Assembly: GCA_002049495.1 (NCBI GenBank)
Contig: LLYS01000001.1
Span: 248,001-312,000 of the forward strand
Reading direction: 5' to 3'
DNA length: 64,000 nt
Origin: Epsilonproteobacteria bacterium tcs-49
GTDB lineage: Bacteria; Campylobacterota; Campylobacteria; Campylobacterales; Sulfurovaceae
Under the pieces are notes generated by a model. That model saw nothing but the letters and a program-made list of their open reading frames with translations. It was not told the DNA's origin and did no database searches. Of this stretch, positions 15,209 through 24,188 are shown piece by piece. Both the position numbers and the translations under genes were made by a program. The number at the start of each line of letters is the position of its first letter. Position 1 is the stretch's first letter.

Positions 15209-17262
15209 CACGCCACCTCTTTATCCAGTTTATACTGATCGACGATCCCGATGATATCCAGGATCAACCCGATACTGCCGTCTTCCCGTACGGTTGCGCC
15301 GCTGACGCCTTTGATATTTTTGTAATTTTTATCCAAAGGCTTGATCACCACCTGCTGCTGGTTTAAAAACTCATCCACAAACAGTGCGATCTTGCTATCT
15401 CCGGCTTTGACCACGATCAGCATCCCCTCAAGCAGCTTTTCATGACTGGGAGCGACGTTGAATATCTTGTGCAGTCGGACGATGGGGATAAACTCATCAC
15501 GCAGCATCAACAGATCTTCGCTGCCGTCGCCGACGACTTTGAGCATCTGTTTTGTCGGCTGCAGGGATTCGACGATGGAAGCCAGCGGCAGGATAAAGCG
15601 CGTCTGTCCCACCGCCACGTTGAGCCCGTCCATAATCGCAAGGGTCAGGGGCAAAACGATATTGATCGTCGTCCCCATGCCCGGTTCGGTATGGATGTTG
15701 ACCACGCCGCCGAGTTTGTTGATATTGCTTTTGACCACGTCCATCCCTACGCCGCGTCCGGAAAGATCGCTGACTTCCTCGGCGGTAGAAAGCCCCGCTT
15801 CAAAGATCAAAGCCGCCTTTTGATCATTGGTCATATCCTCCGCCTCTTCGACGCTGATTACGCCGTTATCGATCGCTTTTTGCGTCACCTTTTCCACATT
15901 CACCCCCGCGCCGTCGTCGCTGATTGAGATGATGATCTGCCCGTTGCCCTGTTCCGCTTGCATACGCACCGTTCCCACTTCCGGTTTGCCCGCACTCTGC
16001 CGCTCCTGCATCGTTTCAAGACCGTGATCCATGGAGTTTCGCACAATATGCATCAGCGGATCGATGATCCCCTCGGTCATCGCCTTATCGATCTCCACCG
16101 AACCGCCCGTGGTTTTAAACTCCACCTTTTTGCCCAGCTTTTTGGAGACGTCACGGATCAGCTTGGGGAATTTGGCGTAGATATCCTCCATAGGTACCAT
16201 GCGAACGGCCAAAACAGACTCCTGCAGCTCCCTGATATCGTTTTCGATCTTGTTCAAACGTTCCAGCATCTGCTCTTTGAGCTTTTGTTCTTCAAGCGAG
16301 TGGGCGACGGGATAGAGCATCGAACTGGAGATAACCAGTTCGCCGATGTTGTTCATCAAGCGATCCACCCGCCCCAGGTCCACCCGGATGGAACTGTTCT
16401 TTTTGGATTTTGGCTTTTTACTTTTGCTTCCGGAACTCTTTGGTTTTGGCGCGGACAAACCTTTTGAAGAGGGCGATTTTTGCTCTTGGTTTTTTTTCTT
16501 TTCGGGGATATCAGGCTCGTCAAAGAAGCCAAATGCTTCCCCCTCCGCGCTATTAAGCCTTTGCTCATCTAAAGCTTCGGCGAAGAAACCAAAAGGTTCG
16601 CTTTGCTCAAAAGCCTCCTCCATCTTCGGATCATCAAAAAACCCAAACGCTTCGCCGTCACCGGAGCCTTTGGGTTTGCTGTCATTGTTATAAAAACCGT
16701 ACTCCCCCTCGCACTGCTTGAAAAAACCAAACGCTTCCTCCTCGCTGCTTTCTTCAGAGGCATCAAAAAAGCCGAAGCTCTCATGGTTTTTCTCCTCCTT
16801 CAAAGGCTGCGAATCGTTTTCGAAGAAGCCATAATTTTCCTGCTGCTCTACAACCGCTTCGCCGCCCTTTTTATAAGCTTTGATCTGTTCCAAAAGCGGA
16901 GCGGTCAACCCTTCATAATGCTCCCGTGTCAGGGGTTCGTCGACCTCCGTCTCCAAAATCTCCTGCATCGCGTCGTTGGCGGACATAAAAAGATCGGCCA
17001 TCGAAGCATGATAACCGATCTGGTCGTTTCTGATCTCATCAAGAAAGCTCTCCACCTCATGGGTAAAACTTTGCAGCTGCTCCAACTCTACCGAACCCGC
17101 ACCGCCTTTTATGGTGTGCATAGCGCGAAAAAGGGCGTTGAGTTCCTCGGCTTCGAGAGTATGAGCCTGCTCCGCTTCTAAAAGGATATTTTCGATATCG
17201 GTAAAAAGCTCCTCCGCTTCTTCGAGGAACATCTCCCGGTATTTTTCCAGATCAAAGGACAT
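15208..17262 (-). CDS. cheA: Chemotaxis histidine kinase CheA with repeated [FY]GF[FY] linker
   Basis: 684 residues. P1 phosphotransfer domain (1-130, H49 in RAMHTIKGG), long linker (131-290), P3 dimerisation (about 291-360), P4 ATPase (HIVRNSMDHG, SDDGAGV, GRGVGMDVV), P5 CheW-like (about 545-680). There is no recognisable P2 domain. In its place the linker has seven short motifs: NYGFF 143, SFGFF 162, AFGFF 177, EYGFY 187, AFGFF 205, PFGFF 223 and AFGFF 243, in acidic low-complexity context, then a Lys/Ser-rich stretch. No C-terminal receiver is fused, unlike CheA of Helicobacter and Campylobacter. Phosphorylates CheY and CheB. Confidence 0.96.
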   Translation of the reverse strand: MSFDLEKYREMFLEEAEELFTDIENILLEAEQAHTLEAEELNALFRAMHTIKGGAGSVELEQLQSFTHEVESFLDEIRNDQIGYHASMADLFMSANDAMQEILETEVDEPLTREHYEGLTAPLLEQIKAYKKGGEAVVEQQENYGFFENDSQPLKEEKNHESFGFFDASEESSEEEAFGFFKQCEGEYGFYNNDSKPKGSGDGEAFGFFDDPKMEEAFEQSEPFGFFAEALDEQRLNSAEGEAFGFFDEPDIPEKKKNQEQKSPSSKGLSAPKPKSSGSKSKKPKSKKNSSIRVDLGRVDRLMNNIGELVISSSMLYPVAHSLEEQKLKEQMLERLNKIENDIRELQESVLAVRMVPMEDIYAKFPKLIRDVSKKLGKKVEFKTTGGSVEIDKAMTEGIIDPLMHIVRNSMDHGLETMQERQSAGKPEVGTVRMQAEQGNGQIIISISDDGAGVNVEKVTQKAIDNGVISVEEAEDMTNDQKAALIFEAGLSTAEEVSDLSGRGVGMDVVKSNINKLGGVVNIHTEPGMGTTINIVLPLTLAIMDGLNVAVGQTRFILPLASIVESLQPTKQMLKVVGDGSEDLLMLRDEFIPIVRLHKIFNVAPSHEKLLEGMLIVVKAGDSKIALFVDEFLNQQQVVIKPLDKNYKNIKGVSGATVREDGSIGLILDIIGIVDQYKLDKEVA

Positions 17263-17269
17263 GCAGCGA

Positions 17270-17638
17270 CTACTTCAATACGGTATTGACGGCTTTTAAC
17301 AGTTGCTCAGGCACAAACGGTTTGACGATCCATCCCGTCGCCCCGGACTCCTTGCCCCTGCTTTTCATATCCGCGCTGTTTTCGGTCGTCAGGATCAGGA
17401 TCGGCTTAGCTTTATACGCATCGATCATCCGCAGTGACTGTACCAGTTCAAACCCGTTCATATTGGGCATGTTGATATCGGTGATCACAAGATCAAACTC
17501 CTGCTCTTTGGCACGATCCAAACCGTCCGCACCGTCGATTGCTTCGACCACGTCGGCGTATCCTCCGTCGTTGAGGGCATATTTGACCATATCGCGCAAC
17601 ATGTTGGAATCATCTACGATTAAAATCTTTTTTGACAT
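17270..17638 (-). CDS. cheY: Chemotaxis response regulator CheY
   Basis: 122 residues, single receiver domain: acidic pair in ILIVDDSNM, D54 in DLVITDINMPNMNG, Thr84/85 in LILTTENS and K106 in WIVKPF. Phosphorylated by CheA; controls flagellar motor switching. It starts with an AGGAG ribosome site. A TATAAT on the same strand (17659-17664) and a strong palindrome lie between it and the upstream CheZ-like gene, so it may have an extra promoter. Confidence 0.96.
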   Translation of the reverse strand: MSKKILIVDDSNMLRDMVKYALNDGGYADVVEAIDGADGLDRAKEQEFDLVITDINMPNMNGFELVQSLRMIDAYKAKPILILTTENSADMKSRGKESGATGWIVKPFVPEQLLKAVNTVLK

Positions 17639-17658
17639 TACTATTTCTCCTGTGTGTG

Positions 17659-17698
17659 ATTATAGGGTATGGATAGGAAGCCTCGGCTCACTATCCAT
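17659..17698 (-). promoter_or_regulatory. Palindrome and -10 element upstream of cheY
   Basis: A two-part hairpin: ATGGATAG (17669-17676) pairs with CTATCCAT (17691-17698), and inside it AGCC pairs with GGCT (17679-17682, 17685-17688). On the minus strand it is followed by TATAAT (17664-17659) and then AGGAG before cheY. It could be an operator, an attenuator or a processing hairpin that raises cheY expression over the rest of the operon. Confidence 0.4.
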
Positions 17699-17713
17699 GC
17701 CCTACAAAGGCAC

Positions 17714-18586
17714 TTAAAAAAGGGTAAACTCCTCCTCTTCGGATTCCGTGTTCTCACACCCTTTCATATCCACCTCTTTGTCCATGAGCATATCGCGCTG
17801 CTCCTGGATGCTATAACACTCCATCACCCGTGCTTTTATCTCCTGCTCTTTTGTCGCATCAAGCGTCCCGTCCATCTCAAACTCCCTGGACAAAACACAG
17901 ACGATCCCGTCAATCATCTGCGAAATACGATCTTCACACTGTAAAATCCCCACAAAGCCATGCATATTTTTGATGATATCGCCTGTTCTGGCAAGAATAT
18001 CTTCGGTTCGATCGATGCTCTGGGCCAAAATGAGATCCTCTTTGCTTTGATCCTGCAGTTTTGCGATAGTGTGCCTGGTTGCTTCTAAGTCGGCGTAGAC
18101 GCTGCGCATCCGCTCGATCTCACTTTTAAATATTCCCCGGATCTCGGAGGTACTGTGCTGCATCTTTGTTTTGATCATCTGCAAATTCTGTTCATTGAGC
18201 CGGGAGAGATACCCCTGACTTGCCAACTGTGCCCCGGCACGTCGCAATAAAGCGATACGATCCATCTCCCGACGGCTTTGCCGGCATACGTCGTACAGGT
18301 TCTCCCCCAGGCTCTGTTCCTGCGCACTGACCCAGGCGTCAAACAGCGGCGGTTCCTCCTGGGTATTGGTTCCCTCTTCGACCATGCAGATCACAAAAGG
18401 CAGGACCACGCCCTCACCTTCCAACGATTCAAGCCGGTGTTTGCACCCTTCTGCACACAATAAAAAATCATATGCTCCATACCCGCTTGTTTGCAGTTGT
18501 TCAAAGCTGCCCATCTCCAGCGAGATATGCTCGGTATCGACTTCGGGTACATCCACGATCGCGATCCCTTTAAAGTGTTGCTGCAT
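17714..18586 (-). CDS. CheZ-like phosphatase candidate with N-terminal pseudo-receiver
   Basis: 290 residues, no membrane segment. Residues 1-90 have receiver-like beta/alpha spacing without an acceptor Asp. Residues 100-265 are long helices containing GILQCEDRISQMIDGIV. Its D219xxxQ223 matches the DxxxQ active-site pattern of CheZ, which dephosphorylates CheY. The protein ends in an acidic tail EEEEFTLF, placed like the CheY-binding C-terminal peptide of CheZ. It is the first gene of the che operon, directly before cheY, which supports the idea. The overall sequence is not an obvious CheZ, so the call is inference. Confidence 0.6.
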   Translation of the reverse strand: MQQHFKGIAIVDVPEVDTEHISLEMGSFEQLQTSGYGAYDFLLCAEGCKHRLESLEGEGVVLPFVICMVEEGTNTQEEPPLFDAWVSAQEQSLGENLYDVCRQSRREMDRIALLRRAGAQLASQGYLSRLNEQNLQMIKTKMQHSTSEIRGIFKSEIERMRSVYADLEATRHTIAKLQDQSKEDLILAQSIDRTEDILARTGDIIKNMHGFVGILQCEDRISQMIDGIVCVLSREFEMDGTLDATKEQEIKARVMECYSIQEQRDMLMDKEVDMKGCENTESEEEEFTLF

Positions 18587-18633
18587 TGTTTCTCCCGTTG
18601 TTTTGGCCTCGAAGGCCTTTAAATATTTTTGTC

Positions 18634-18665
18634 ATTTTATCGAGCACATATGTGCAATTTATGTG
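18634..18665 (-). promoter_or_regulatory. YACAY direct-repeat promoter, che operon
   Basis: On the minus strand: CACAT (18665-18661), N6, CACAT (18654-18650), N10, TAAAAT (18639-18634). Same spacing as the other sensory promoters. It drives the CheZ-like gene and probably all of cheY to cheB. A further unpaired CACAT lies upstream near 18706. Confidence 0.6.
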
Positions 18666-18724
18666 CGGATCCCGGCACCTGCAGTTTACCTCCCGCCACT
18701 TTATGTGACATTGGCGCTTTGTGT

Positions 18725-21052
18725 TTAAAAACTCTCCCACTGCTGGTCTTGCGTTTCACTCTCACCGCTTGGCTTTGCCGGTTGCGCCGACTGCCGGGCG
18801 GTTGTGTGCAGCTGCGAGGTGTGGTCTTGCTGCACCGTTTCCTGCTCCGCTTTGGCTTTGCAGTTTTGCAGTTTTGCCTCATCAAGGTATTCAAAAACCC
18901 TGAAAGTATCTTGCTCGATCTCTTTGGAAATTGCGAAAAGTTCATGGTTTTTGCCTCCTGAAAAGTAGGAATCAACGTAGTTTTGTACCCCTTTGTGCAC
19001 ATGGGCATGCACGTCAAGGAAGCTGTTCCAGTAGGGAGCGTCGGTAAAGTCGTCTCCCTGATGGTTATCGATCCAGCGTCCCAGGTTGCAGCCGTGGTGA
19101 TCGGTCACCGTGAATTTGGAAGTGGCATCGATCAGTTTTTTATACGCCCCCTCTTTAAACTTCACGTGATCGAGCTTCAACCCGTTGGCGTCAAAGATCA
19201 TATCGATATCGCACACCCGTTTTTCACTGGCCGGATCCACGCTGGTTTTTTCAGAGATCACATGCAGGTTATCCGCCACCTGTGAAAGGTTTTTACTCAT
19301 CTGACTGACCGTCTGCGCGGTTTTGGTGTTTTGCTGGGTCATGGTATCAAGCTGCGCGAGCGCATCGTTGATCTGTTCGATTCCGCTCATCTGCTCTTTG
19401 GAAGATTCGGTCACGTCATTGACCATCTCCTGGGTCTGTTTGATCTTTTCGTTGATCTCGTTAAAGCCTTCAAGCATCTGCGTGGCAACGTCTTGCCCCT
19501 GACTGGTCTTTTCCTGCGCCTCGTTGACGATCTGCTGGATCTCCTGGGCCGCGTTGGCACTTCTGCTGGCCAGGTTACGCACCTCCTGCGCAACCACGGC
19601 GAAACCTTTACCCGCTTCCCCGGCGTTGGCCGCTTCCACGGCGGCGTTAAGACTGAGGATATTGGTTTGAAAAGCGATGGAATCGATCACGTTGACCGCT
19701 TCCCCGATCTTTTTTGCCGCCTCATTGATACTCTCCATAGAACTTACCGTCTGGTTTGCCAACTCCTTGCCCTCTATGGTAGAGTTCATCGCCTCATTGG
19801 CGTATCCCGCCATGGAGATCGCTTTGTCGGTGTTGTTTTGTACGTTGCCGCTGATCTCCTCCATAGAAGCGCTCGTCCCCTCCAGGCTCGCCGCTTGCTG
19901 GTTTGTCGCCGTGGAAAGCTCCTGCGAAACGTCCAGAAGTTTCTGCGCGCCCTGTTTTACCTGTTCGCCGCGGTATTTAATGGTTGCGAAAACATCGCTG
20001 TTTCCCTGCCCCAGTACGGTCAGTGCCGCTACAAAGGAGCCCAGGTTCCCCTGTGCCGAAGCGTTGGATTTGTACGCGTAATCCCCTACGACGTAGTGGT
20101 TGACCAGTTCGATAGCGTCTTGGAAACTACCGTAGGTGGAACTTAGCATCTCATTGATCAAATCCTTGACCGCTTTGAGCTCTTCCGACGCCGGTTCGGC
20201 ATCGATCGTATACATAAAAAAGCCCTCTTTTGCCTGCTCTACGACACGTGCGATTTCGCCCACGGCACGGTTATCCGCTTCGATGGAGCGCTTTGTGGCT
20301 TCAATATTTTCATTGAGCAGCTTCGCCATCTGCCCAAACTCATCTTCGCTGTTTATCTCGATCAATTCGCTGGTTTCGCTTTTTTTACCGACAAAAGCGA
20401 AGAATCCGTCCAACCCGTGCTGCACCGCCTGCAAGCTTTTGATGATATTTGTAAAGAGGGTATAAAGCATTCCCGAAAGGATCAACACGATCGCCAAAGC
20501 GATGGAAACCCCCATAAGAAGTAAAGAGTTGATATCGGAGTAAAACTGCTGCTGCAAACGGGCCACTTCGCGATCGCAGTGGGCCTTCCACTCAAGCAGC
20601 GCCCCCTTGATCGCCCGCCACTTTTTGGTACTGTTGTTGATCACCTCCAAAGTCAGCGATTGGTTCTCAAGATGGGACAGCACCTCTGCGATATCATCTC
20701 TATACGCTTTTGCGGCTTTTGCCGCACCGTATTTTTCATACCCCGGTGAAACTTTTTTGGTCGCTGCCGAACCGAGATCTTTCAAAAGCGCTTCCAGTTT
20801 TTGCGCCGACTTGTTGGCGTTTTGCTCCGCTTTGATACTTGTAGCGTCGATTGCGACCTTACGCACCGCATTGGAAAACTGCAACCCCTCGGCAAGGGTT
20901 TTTAAGACGTTTTCCCGCACTTTTGCCACCTTGGAAGCGTGTGTATACTCCTGTTGCAACGTTGATACCTTGACCCATAAAAACAAAACCAGGCCTATAA
21001 GCAATACGGCACTTACCGCCCCGGTTAAGAGCGCTTTTTTTGATATTGACAT
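18725..21052 (-). CDS. Methyl-accepting chemotaxis protein with C-terminal CZB domain and CheR-tether tail
   Basis: 775 residues. Transmembrane helix 1 (about 8-27), helical periplasmic domain (30-175), transmembrane helix 2 (about 175-200), a long HAMP-containing region, then a signalling domain with tip [23 protein letters not shown] split across 460-500. After about residue 620 comes a chemoreceptor zinc-binding (CZB) domain: [21 protein letters not shown] and HAHVHKG supply the His and Cys ligands. A 60-residue flexible linker ends in QWESF (771-775), like the NWETF/NWESF pentapeptide that recruits CheR and CheB. CZB domains have been linked to zinc or hypochlorite sensing. The gene has its own promoter. 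Confidence 0.93.
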   Translation of the reverse strand: MSISKKALLTGAVSAVLLIGLVLFLWVKVSTLQQEYTHASKVAKVRENVLKTLAEGLQFSNAVRKVAIDATSIKAEQNANKSAQKLEALLKDLGSAATKKVSPGYEKYGAAKAAKAYRDDIAEVLSHLENQSLTLEVINNSTKKWRAIKGALLEWKAHCDREVARLQQQFYSDINSLLLMGVSIALAIVLILSGMLYTLFTNIIKSLQAVQHGLDGFFAFVGKKSETSELIEINSEDEFGQMAKLLNENIEATKRSIEADNRAVGEIARVVEQAKEGFFMYTIDAEPASEELKAVKDLINEMLSSTYGSFQDAIELVNHYVVGDYAYKSNASAQGNLGSFVAALTVLGQGNSDVFATIKYRGEQVKQGAQKLLDVSQELSTATNQQAASLEGTSASMEEISGNVQNNTDKAISMAGYANEAMNSTIEGKELANQTVSSMESINEAAKKIGEAVNVIDSIAFQTNILSLNAAVEAANAGEAGKGFAVVAQEVRNLASRSANAAQEIQQIVNEAQEKTSQGQDVATQMLEGFNEINEKIKQTQEMVNDVTESSKEQMSGIEQINDALAQLDTMTQQNTKTAQTVSQMSKNLSQVADNLHVISEKTSVDPASEKRVCDIDMIFDANGLKLDHVKFKEGAYKKLIDATSKFTVTDHHGCNLGRWIDNHQGDDFTDAPYWNSFLDVHAHVHKGVQNYVDSYFSGGKNHELFAISKEIEQDTFRVFEYLDEAKLQNCKAKAEQETVQQDHTSQLHTTARQSAQPAKPSGESETQDQQWESF

Positions 21053-21137
21053 TCTTTTCCCTTTTTTATTCTCATTTTTTTCATTGCTGTATCTTGCAAA
21101 TTCATGGACTTGTCGTATCCTTTGTAAAGATGACGCA

Positions 21138-21169
21138 ATGATAGCCTTTGCAAATGTGCTTTTTATGTA
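21138..21169 (-). promoter_or_regulatory. YACAY direct-repeat promoter, CZB chemoreceptor
   Basis: On the minus strand: TACAT (21169-21165), N6, CACAT (21158-21154), N10, TATCAT (21143-21138). It is back-to-back with the plus-strand copy at 21236 in the 310-base divergent gap 21053-21363. Nothing else recognisable is in the gap apart from the leader frame at 21327. Confidence 0.6.
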
Positions 21170-21235
21170 GGGTTACAAAATCCTTTGGCATTTGTAACCG
21201 CCTTAAAAACGGATGCGCCGCACATTTATAAAGAT

Positions 21236-21267
21236 TACATTTTTCTCACATAATTATCATTTATAAT
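21236..21267 (+). promoter_or_regulatory. YACAY direct-repeat promoter, PAS-kinase operon
   Basis: TACAT (21236-21240), N6, CACAT (21247-21251), N10, TATAAT (21262-21267). An extra CACAT half-site lies at 21221. Drives the operon 21364-25985. Confidence 0.65.
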
Positions 21268-21326
21268 GTGTAACGATTTAAAAAGCTTAAAACCCCGCAA
21301 TATAAAGTGCTAAAGAGAGGAACAGC

Positions 21327-21404
21327 ATGCGATTTACAATATACATAGAAAGAAAGAGGCGCTATGGAACACAACATCATAAACGTCGCGATCTACGGCT
21401 TTAA
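21327..21404 (+). CDS. Possible 25-residue leader peptide overlapping the PAS kinase start
   Basis: ATG at 21327 has a strong GAGAGGA ribosome site and encodes a basic 25-residue peptide (MRFTIYIERKRRY...DLRL) ending at 21404, overlapping the kinase start at 21364 in another frame. Arrangement resembles the leader frame at 7519, which also follows a direct-repeat promoter. No motif is recognised, and it may be spurious. Confidence 0.3.
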   Translation: MRFTIYIERKRRYGTQHHKRRDLRL

Positions 21405-23337
21405 AAACCTCACTACCCCTCCCAAAGCCGCCGACAGTTCGATCATGTTCAGCGTCCACGATTCCATAGAACAGCTGCAGCAGTTCAATGAAAAAAATCA
21501 ACCCTGCTTTCTCGTCGTGCCGTGCAAAAAGGTCAAAAAACTGCAAAAACGGTTTGACAACTTCGAGGACACTTTAAAAATCATCATCGTAAAAAACGGC
21601 GAAAAACTGATCGAAATGATGGACAACTCCCAGCTGGACAAATATATGAAAGCTCCCTTTGACGCCAAAAAGATTGAAAAATATCTGATGAAGATTTATC
21701 AAAAGGACAGCTACTTCGTCATCGACGATGAAGATACGCAAAGCTTGAAATCGCGGCTGGATATCCAAAGACGTGAACTGCAAAGCTCCACGGCGCTGCT
21801 GGAAAGTTACAAAAAAGCGGTGGACGCGGGAACGATCCTTTCAAAAACCGACACGAAAGGGGTGATCACCTACGTCAACGAGCAGTTTTGCAAAATTTCG
21901 GGGTACACGAAAGAGGAGCTCATCGGCAAACCCCACAACATCATCCGCCACCCCGATAATCCCCCCAGCATCTTCAAACAGATGTGGGATAGAATCCAAA
22001 GCAAGCAGATTTGGCACGGGGAGGTCAAAAACCGTACGAAAAACGGAGGCCACTACTGGGTGGACGCCACCGTGGTCCCCATCCTGAACGAAAACAACGA
22101 AATCATCGAATACGTCGCGCTACGGCACAACATCACCGAAGTGATGGATTACAAAGAGTTGCTCGAACAGCGGGTCAAGGAAAAAACCAAAGAGATCACG
22201 AAAAATATTAAACTGCTCCAGGAGTATAAAAACGCCGTTGACGCCAGTTCGATCATGTCCAAAACCGATACCAAGGGCCGCATCACCTTCGTCAACGACG
22301 AGTTTTGCAAAGTGGCGAAATACAGCAAAGAGGAGCTCATCGGCAAACCCCACAACATCGTCCGCCACCCCGACATGCCCAAAGAAGCTTTCAAGCAGAT
22401 GTGGGATACAATTTTAGACAAACAGATATGGACCGGGGTGGTTAAAAACCGTGCCAAAGACGGTACCGCGTACTGGGTACACGCCACCATCGTTCCCATC
22501 TTGGATGATCGCAACAATATCGTCGAATTCGTCGGGATCCGCCAGGATATCACCGAATTGATGAGTTACCGTCAGGAGTTGGAGAAAAAAGTGCAGGAGG
22601 AGTTGGAGAAAAACCGCGAAAAGGATGTGATGCTCCAGCAGCAATCGGCCCAGGCGGCGATCGGGGAGATGGTCAACTCCATCGCCCACCAGTGGCGGCA
22701 GCCGATCAACTCCATCAGTCTGGAAGCGACCAACATTATTTTGGATGCGCAGATGCAGGAGGGGTTTGACACGATCGAAGAATCCGCTTCGACCATCAGT
22801 TATCTTACCAAAACGATGTCGCAGACCATTACCGATTTTATGGAGTTTTCCAACCCCGACCGTACGGAGGAGAGATTTTTCGCCGCGGAGATGTTCGATT
22901 CGATCCAAAAGATGCTCGAATCCCAACTCTTTAGCAAGAATATCGCTTTTGTGAACAACTGCGATACCGGGTTGCAACTCTATACCTATAAAAACGATTT
23001 GAAACAGGTGGTGATCAATCTGGTCAACAACGCAAAGGACGCTTTCGTCAAACACAATATCGAGGGTAAGGACAAACAGATCGTTATCCGCGTCAAAGAG
23101 GATGCGATCAACGTCGCCATCACTATCGAGGATAACGCCGGGGGTATCCCCGAGGAGTACAAAGAGAAGATATTTGACCCCTACTTTACCACCAAAAATC
23201 CCGGAGAGGGGACCGGACTGGGGCTTTATATCTCCAAAAAGATCGTCAACGACCAACTGATGGGGGAGTTGTACTATACCAGCAGCGGTGAAGGGACGCG
23301 CTTTACAATCGATATACCGAAACGATGCACAATTTAA
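21364..23337 (+). CDS. Cytoplasmic histidine kinase with pseudo-receiver and two Aer-type PAS domains
   Basis: 657 residues, no membrane segment. Residues 5-115 resemble a receiver that has lost its acceptor (FLVVPCKK at the Asp position) but keeps an MKAPF Lys-Pro-like turn. PAS1 (150-262) has KPHNIIRHPD and PAS2 (288-400) has KPHNIVRHPD, the motif of Aer/CetB-type PAS domains that bind FAD. A coiled coil (400-430) leads to the DHp box NSIAHQWRQPIN (H442) and an ATPase domain (NLVNNAKD, EDNAGGI, GTGLGLYISK). Likely a redox or energy-state sensor kinase. The next gene, a receiver protein, is the probable partner. Confidence 0.88.
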   Translation: MEHNIINVAIYGFKNLTTPPKAADSSIMFSVHDSIEQLQQFNEKNQPCFLVVPCKKVKKLQKRFDNFEDTLKIIIVKNGEKLIEMMDNSQLDKYMKAPFDAKKIEKYLMKIYQKDSYFVIDDEDTQSLKSRLDIQRRELQSSTALLESYKKAVDAGTILSKTDTKGVITYVNEQFCKISGYTKEELIGKPHNIIRHPDNPPSIFKQMWDRIQSKQIWHGEVKNRTKNGGHYWVDATVVPILNENNEIIEYVALRHNITEVMDYKELLEQRVKEKTKEITKNIKLLQEYKNAVDASSIMSKTDTKGRITFVNDEFCKVAKYSKEELIGKPHNIVRHPDMPKEAFKQMWDTILDKQIWTGVVKNRAKDGTAYWVHATIVPILDDRNNIVEFVGIRQDITELMSYRQELEKKVQEELEKNREKDVMLQQQSAQAAIGEMVNSIAHQWRQPINSISLEATNIILDAQMQEGFDTIEESASTISYLTKTMSQTITDFMEFSNPDRTEERFFAAEMFDSIQKMLESQLFSKNIAFVNNCDTGLQLYTYKNDLKQVVINLVNNAKDAFVKHNIEGKDKQIVIRVKEDAINVAITIEDNAGGIPEEYKEKIFDPYFTTKNPGEGTGLGLYISKKIVNDQLMGELYYTSSGEGTRFTIDIPKRCTI

Positions 23338-23349
23338 AAGGATGTTACG

Positions 23350-24168
23350 ATGATAAACAATTTAAAACAACTGGGTGAAGGTTTGGAAATCTTATACGTT
23401 GAGGATGATCAAAACGCCAGAGAATCCACCACGAGAATCCTGCGGCGCTTTGTGGACAACCTGCGCGTAGCCCAAGACGGCAAGGAGGGCTTGGATATCT
23501 TTTTAGAACGCAAGGAGTATCTGGATCTGGTCATTACCGATATCTCCATGCCGGTGATGAACGGACTGGAGATGCTTTCAAAGATGAAAGAGCTCTCCCC
23601 TTCGCTTCACGCCATCGTCATCTCTGCGCATAACGATACGGGCAACCTTGTCGACGCGATCGAGATCGGGGTGGAGCACTTTTTGATCAAGCCCATCGAA
23701 CCGGCGAAGATGTTTGCCACCTTTGAAACGGTTTTGCAAAAGATACAAAACGAGAAGGAGCTTGAGCGGCTCAAAAATAAAGAGATCAACGACCGCCTCT
23801 GGCATGCGGTGGATATCTCCTATGAAACGCTTTTGAGCAATATCGCCCTGCCCGCTATTGTTTTAAACGAAGAGGATATGATCCTGGCCCATAACGACAA
23901 GTTTTACAACTGCCTGGAAAATATCGAAAACCCCGAACTTGTCGAGCAACTGGAGCAAAAAACCTTAAGCCTGCAAACGGTAATGCAGGAGGAGCAGATG
24001 CTCAAAGACACCCTTGTCAACTGGAAAGAGGAAGCGGTGCAGCTGCACGAAGGGATCTTGGAAAAGCTTCGCTTCCACTGCCTGGATGATGAGAGGGATT
24101 ACGGTCTCTCCATTCAAAAGTCTACCCTTGACGGGGAGCAGACGCGCTATATAGCGATCTTTTTCTAA
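23350..24168 (+). CDS. Response regulator with C-terminal PAS-like domain
   Basis: 272 residues. Receiver domain (12-130): EILYVEDDQN, acceptor in DLVITDISMPVMNG, Lys in HFLIKPIEP. Residues 165-272 form a PAS-like fold (PAIVLNEEDMILAHNDKFYNCL) without DNA-binding or enzymatic motifs. It lies 12 bases after the kinase gene, so it is probably its phosphorylation partner. The layout is close to the start and end of the receiver-PAS protein at 30914-32074, suggesting related origin. Output is unknown. Confidence 0.85.
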   Translation: MINNLKQLGEGLEILYVEDDQNARESTTRILRRFVDNLRVAQDGKEGLDIFLERKEYLDLVITDISMPVMNGLEMLSKMKELSPSLHAIVISAHNDTGNLVDAIEIGVEHFLIKPIEPAKMFATFETVLQKIQNEKELERLKNKEINDRLWHAVDISYETLLSNIALPAIVLNEEDMILAHNDKFYNCLENIENPELVEQLEQKTLSLQTVMQEEQMLKDTLVNWKEEAVQLHEGILEKLRFHCLDDERDYGLSIQKSTLDGEQTRYIAIFF

Positions 24169-24188
24169 AGATAGGGGAGGATCTGTCC

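Noticed and set aside
21053-21363. Replication origin or attachment site in the divergent gap
   Set aside because: No DnaA-box cluster or tRNA end; the gap is explained by two back-to-back promoters and a leader frame.
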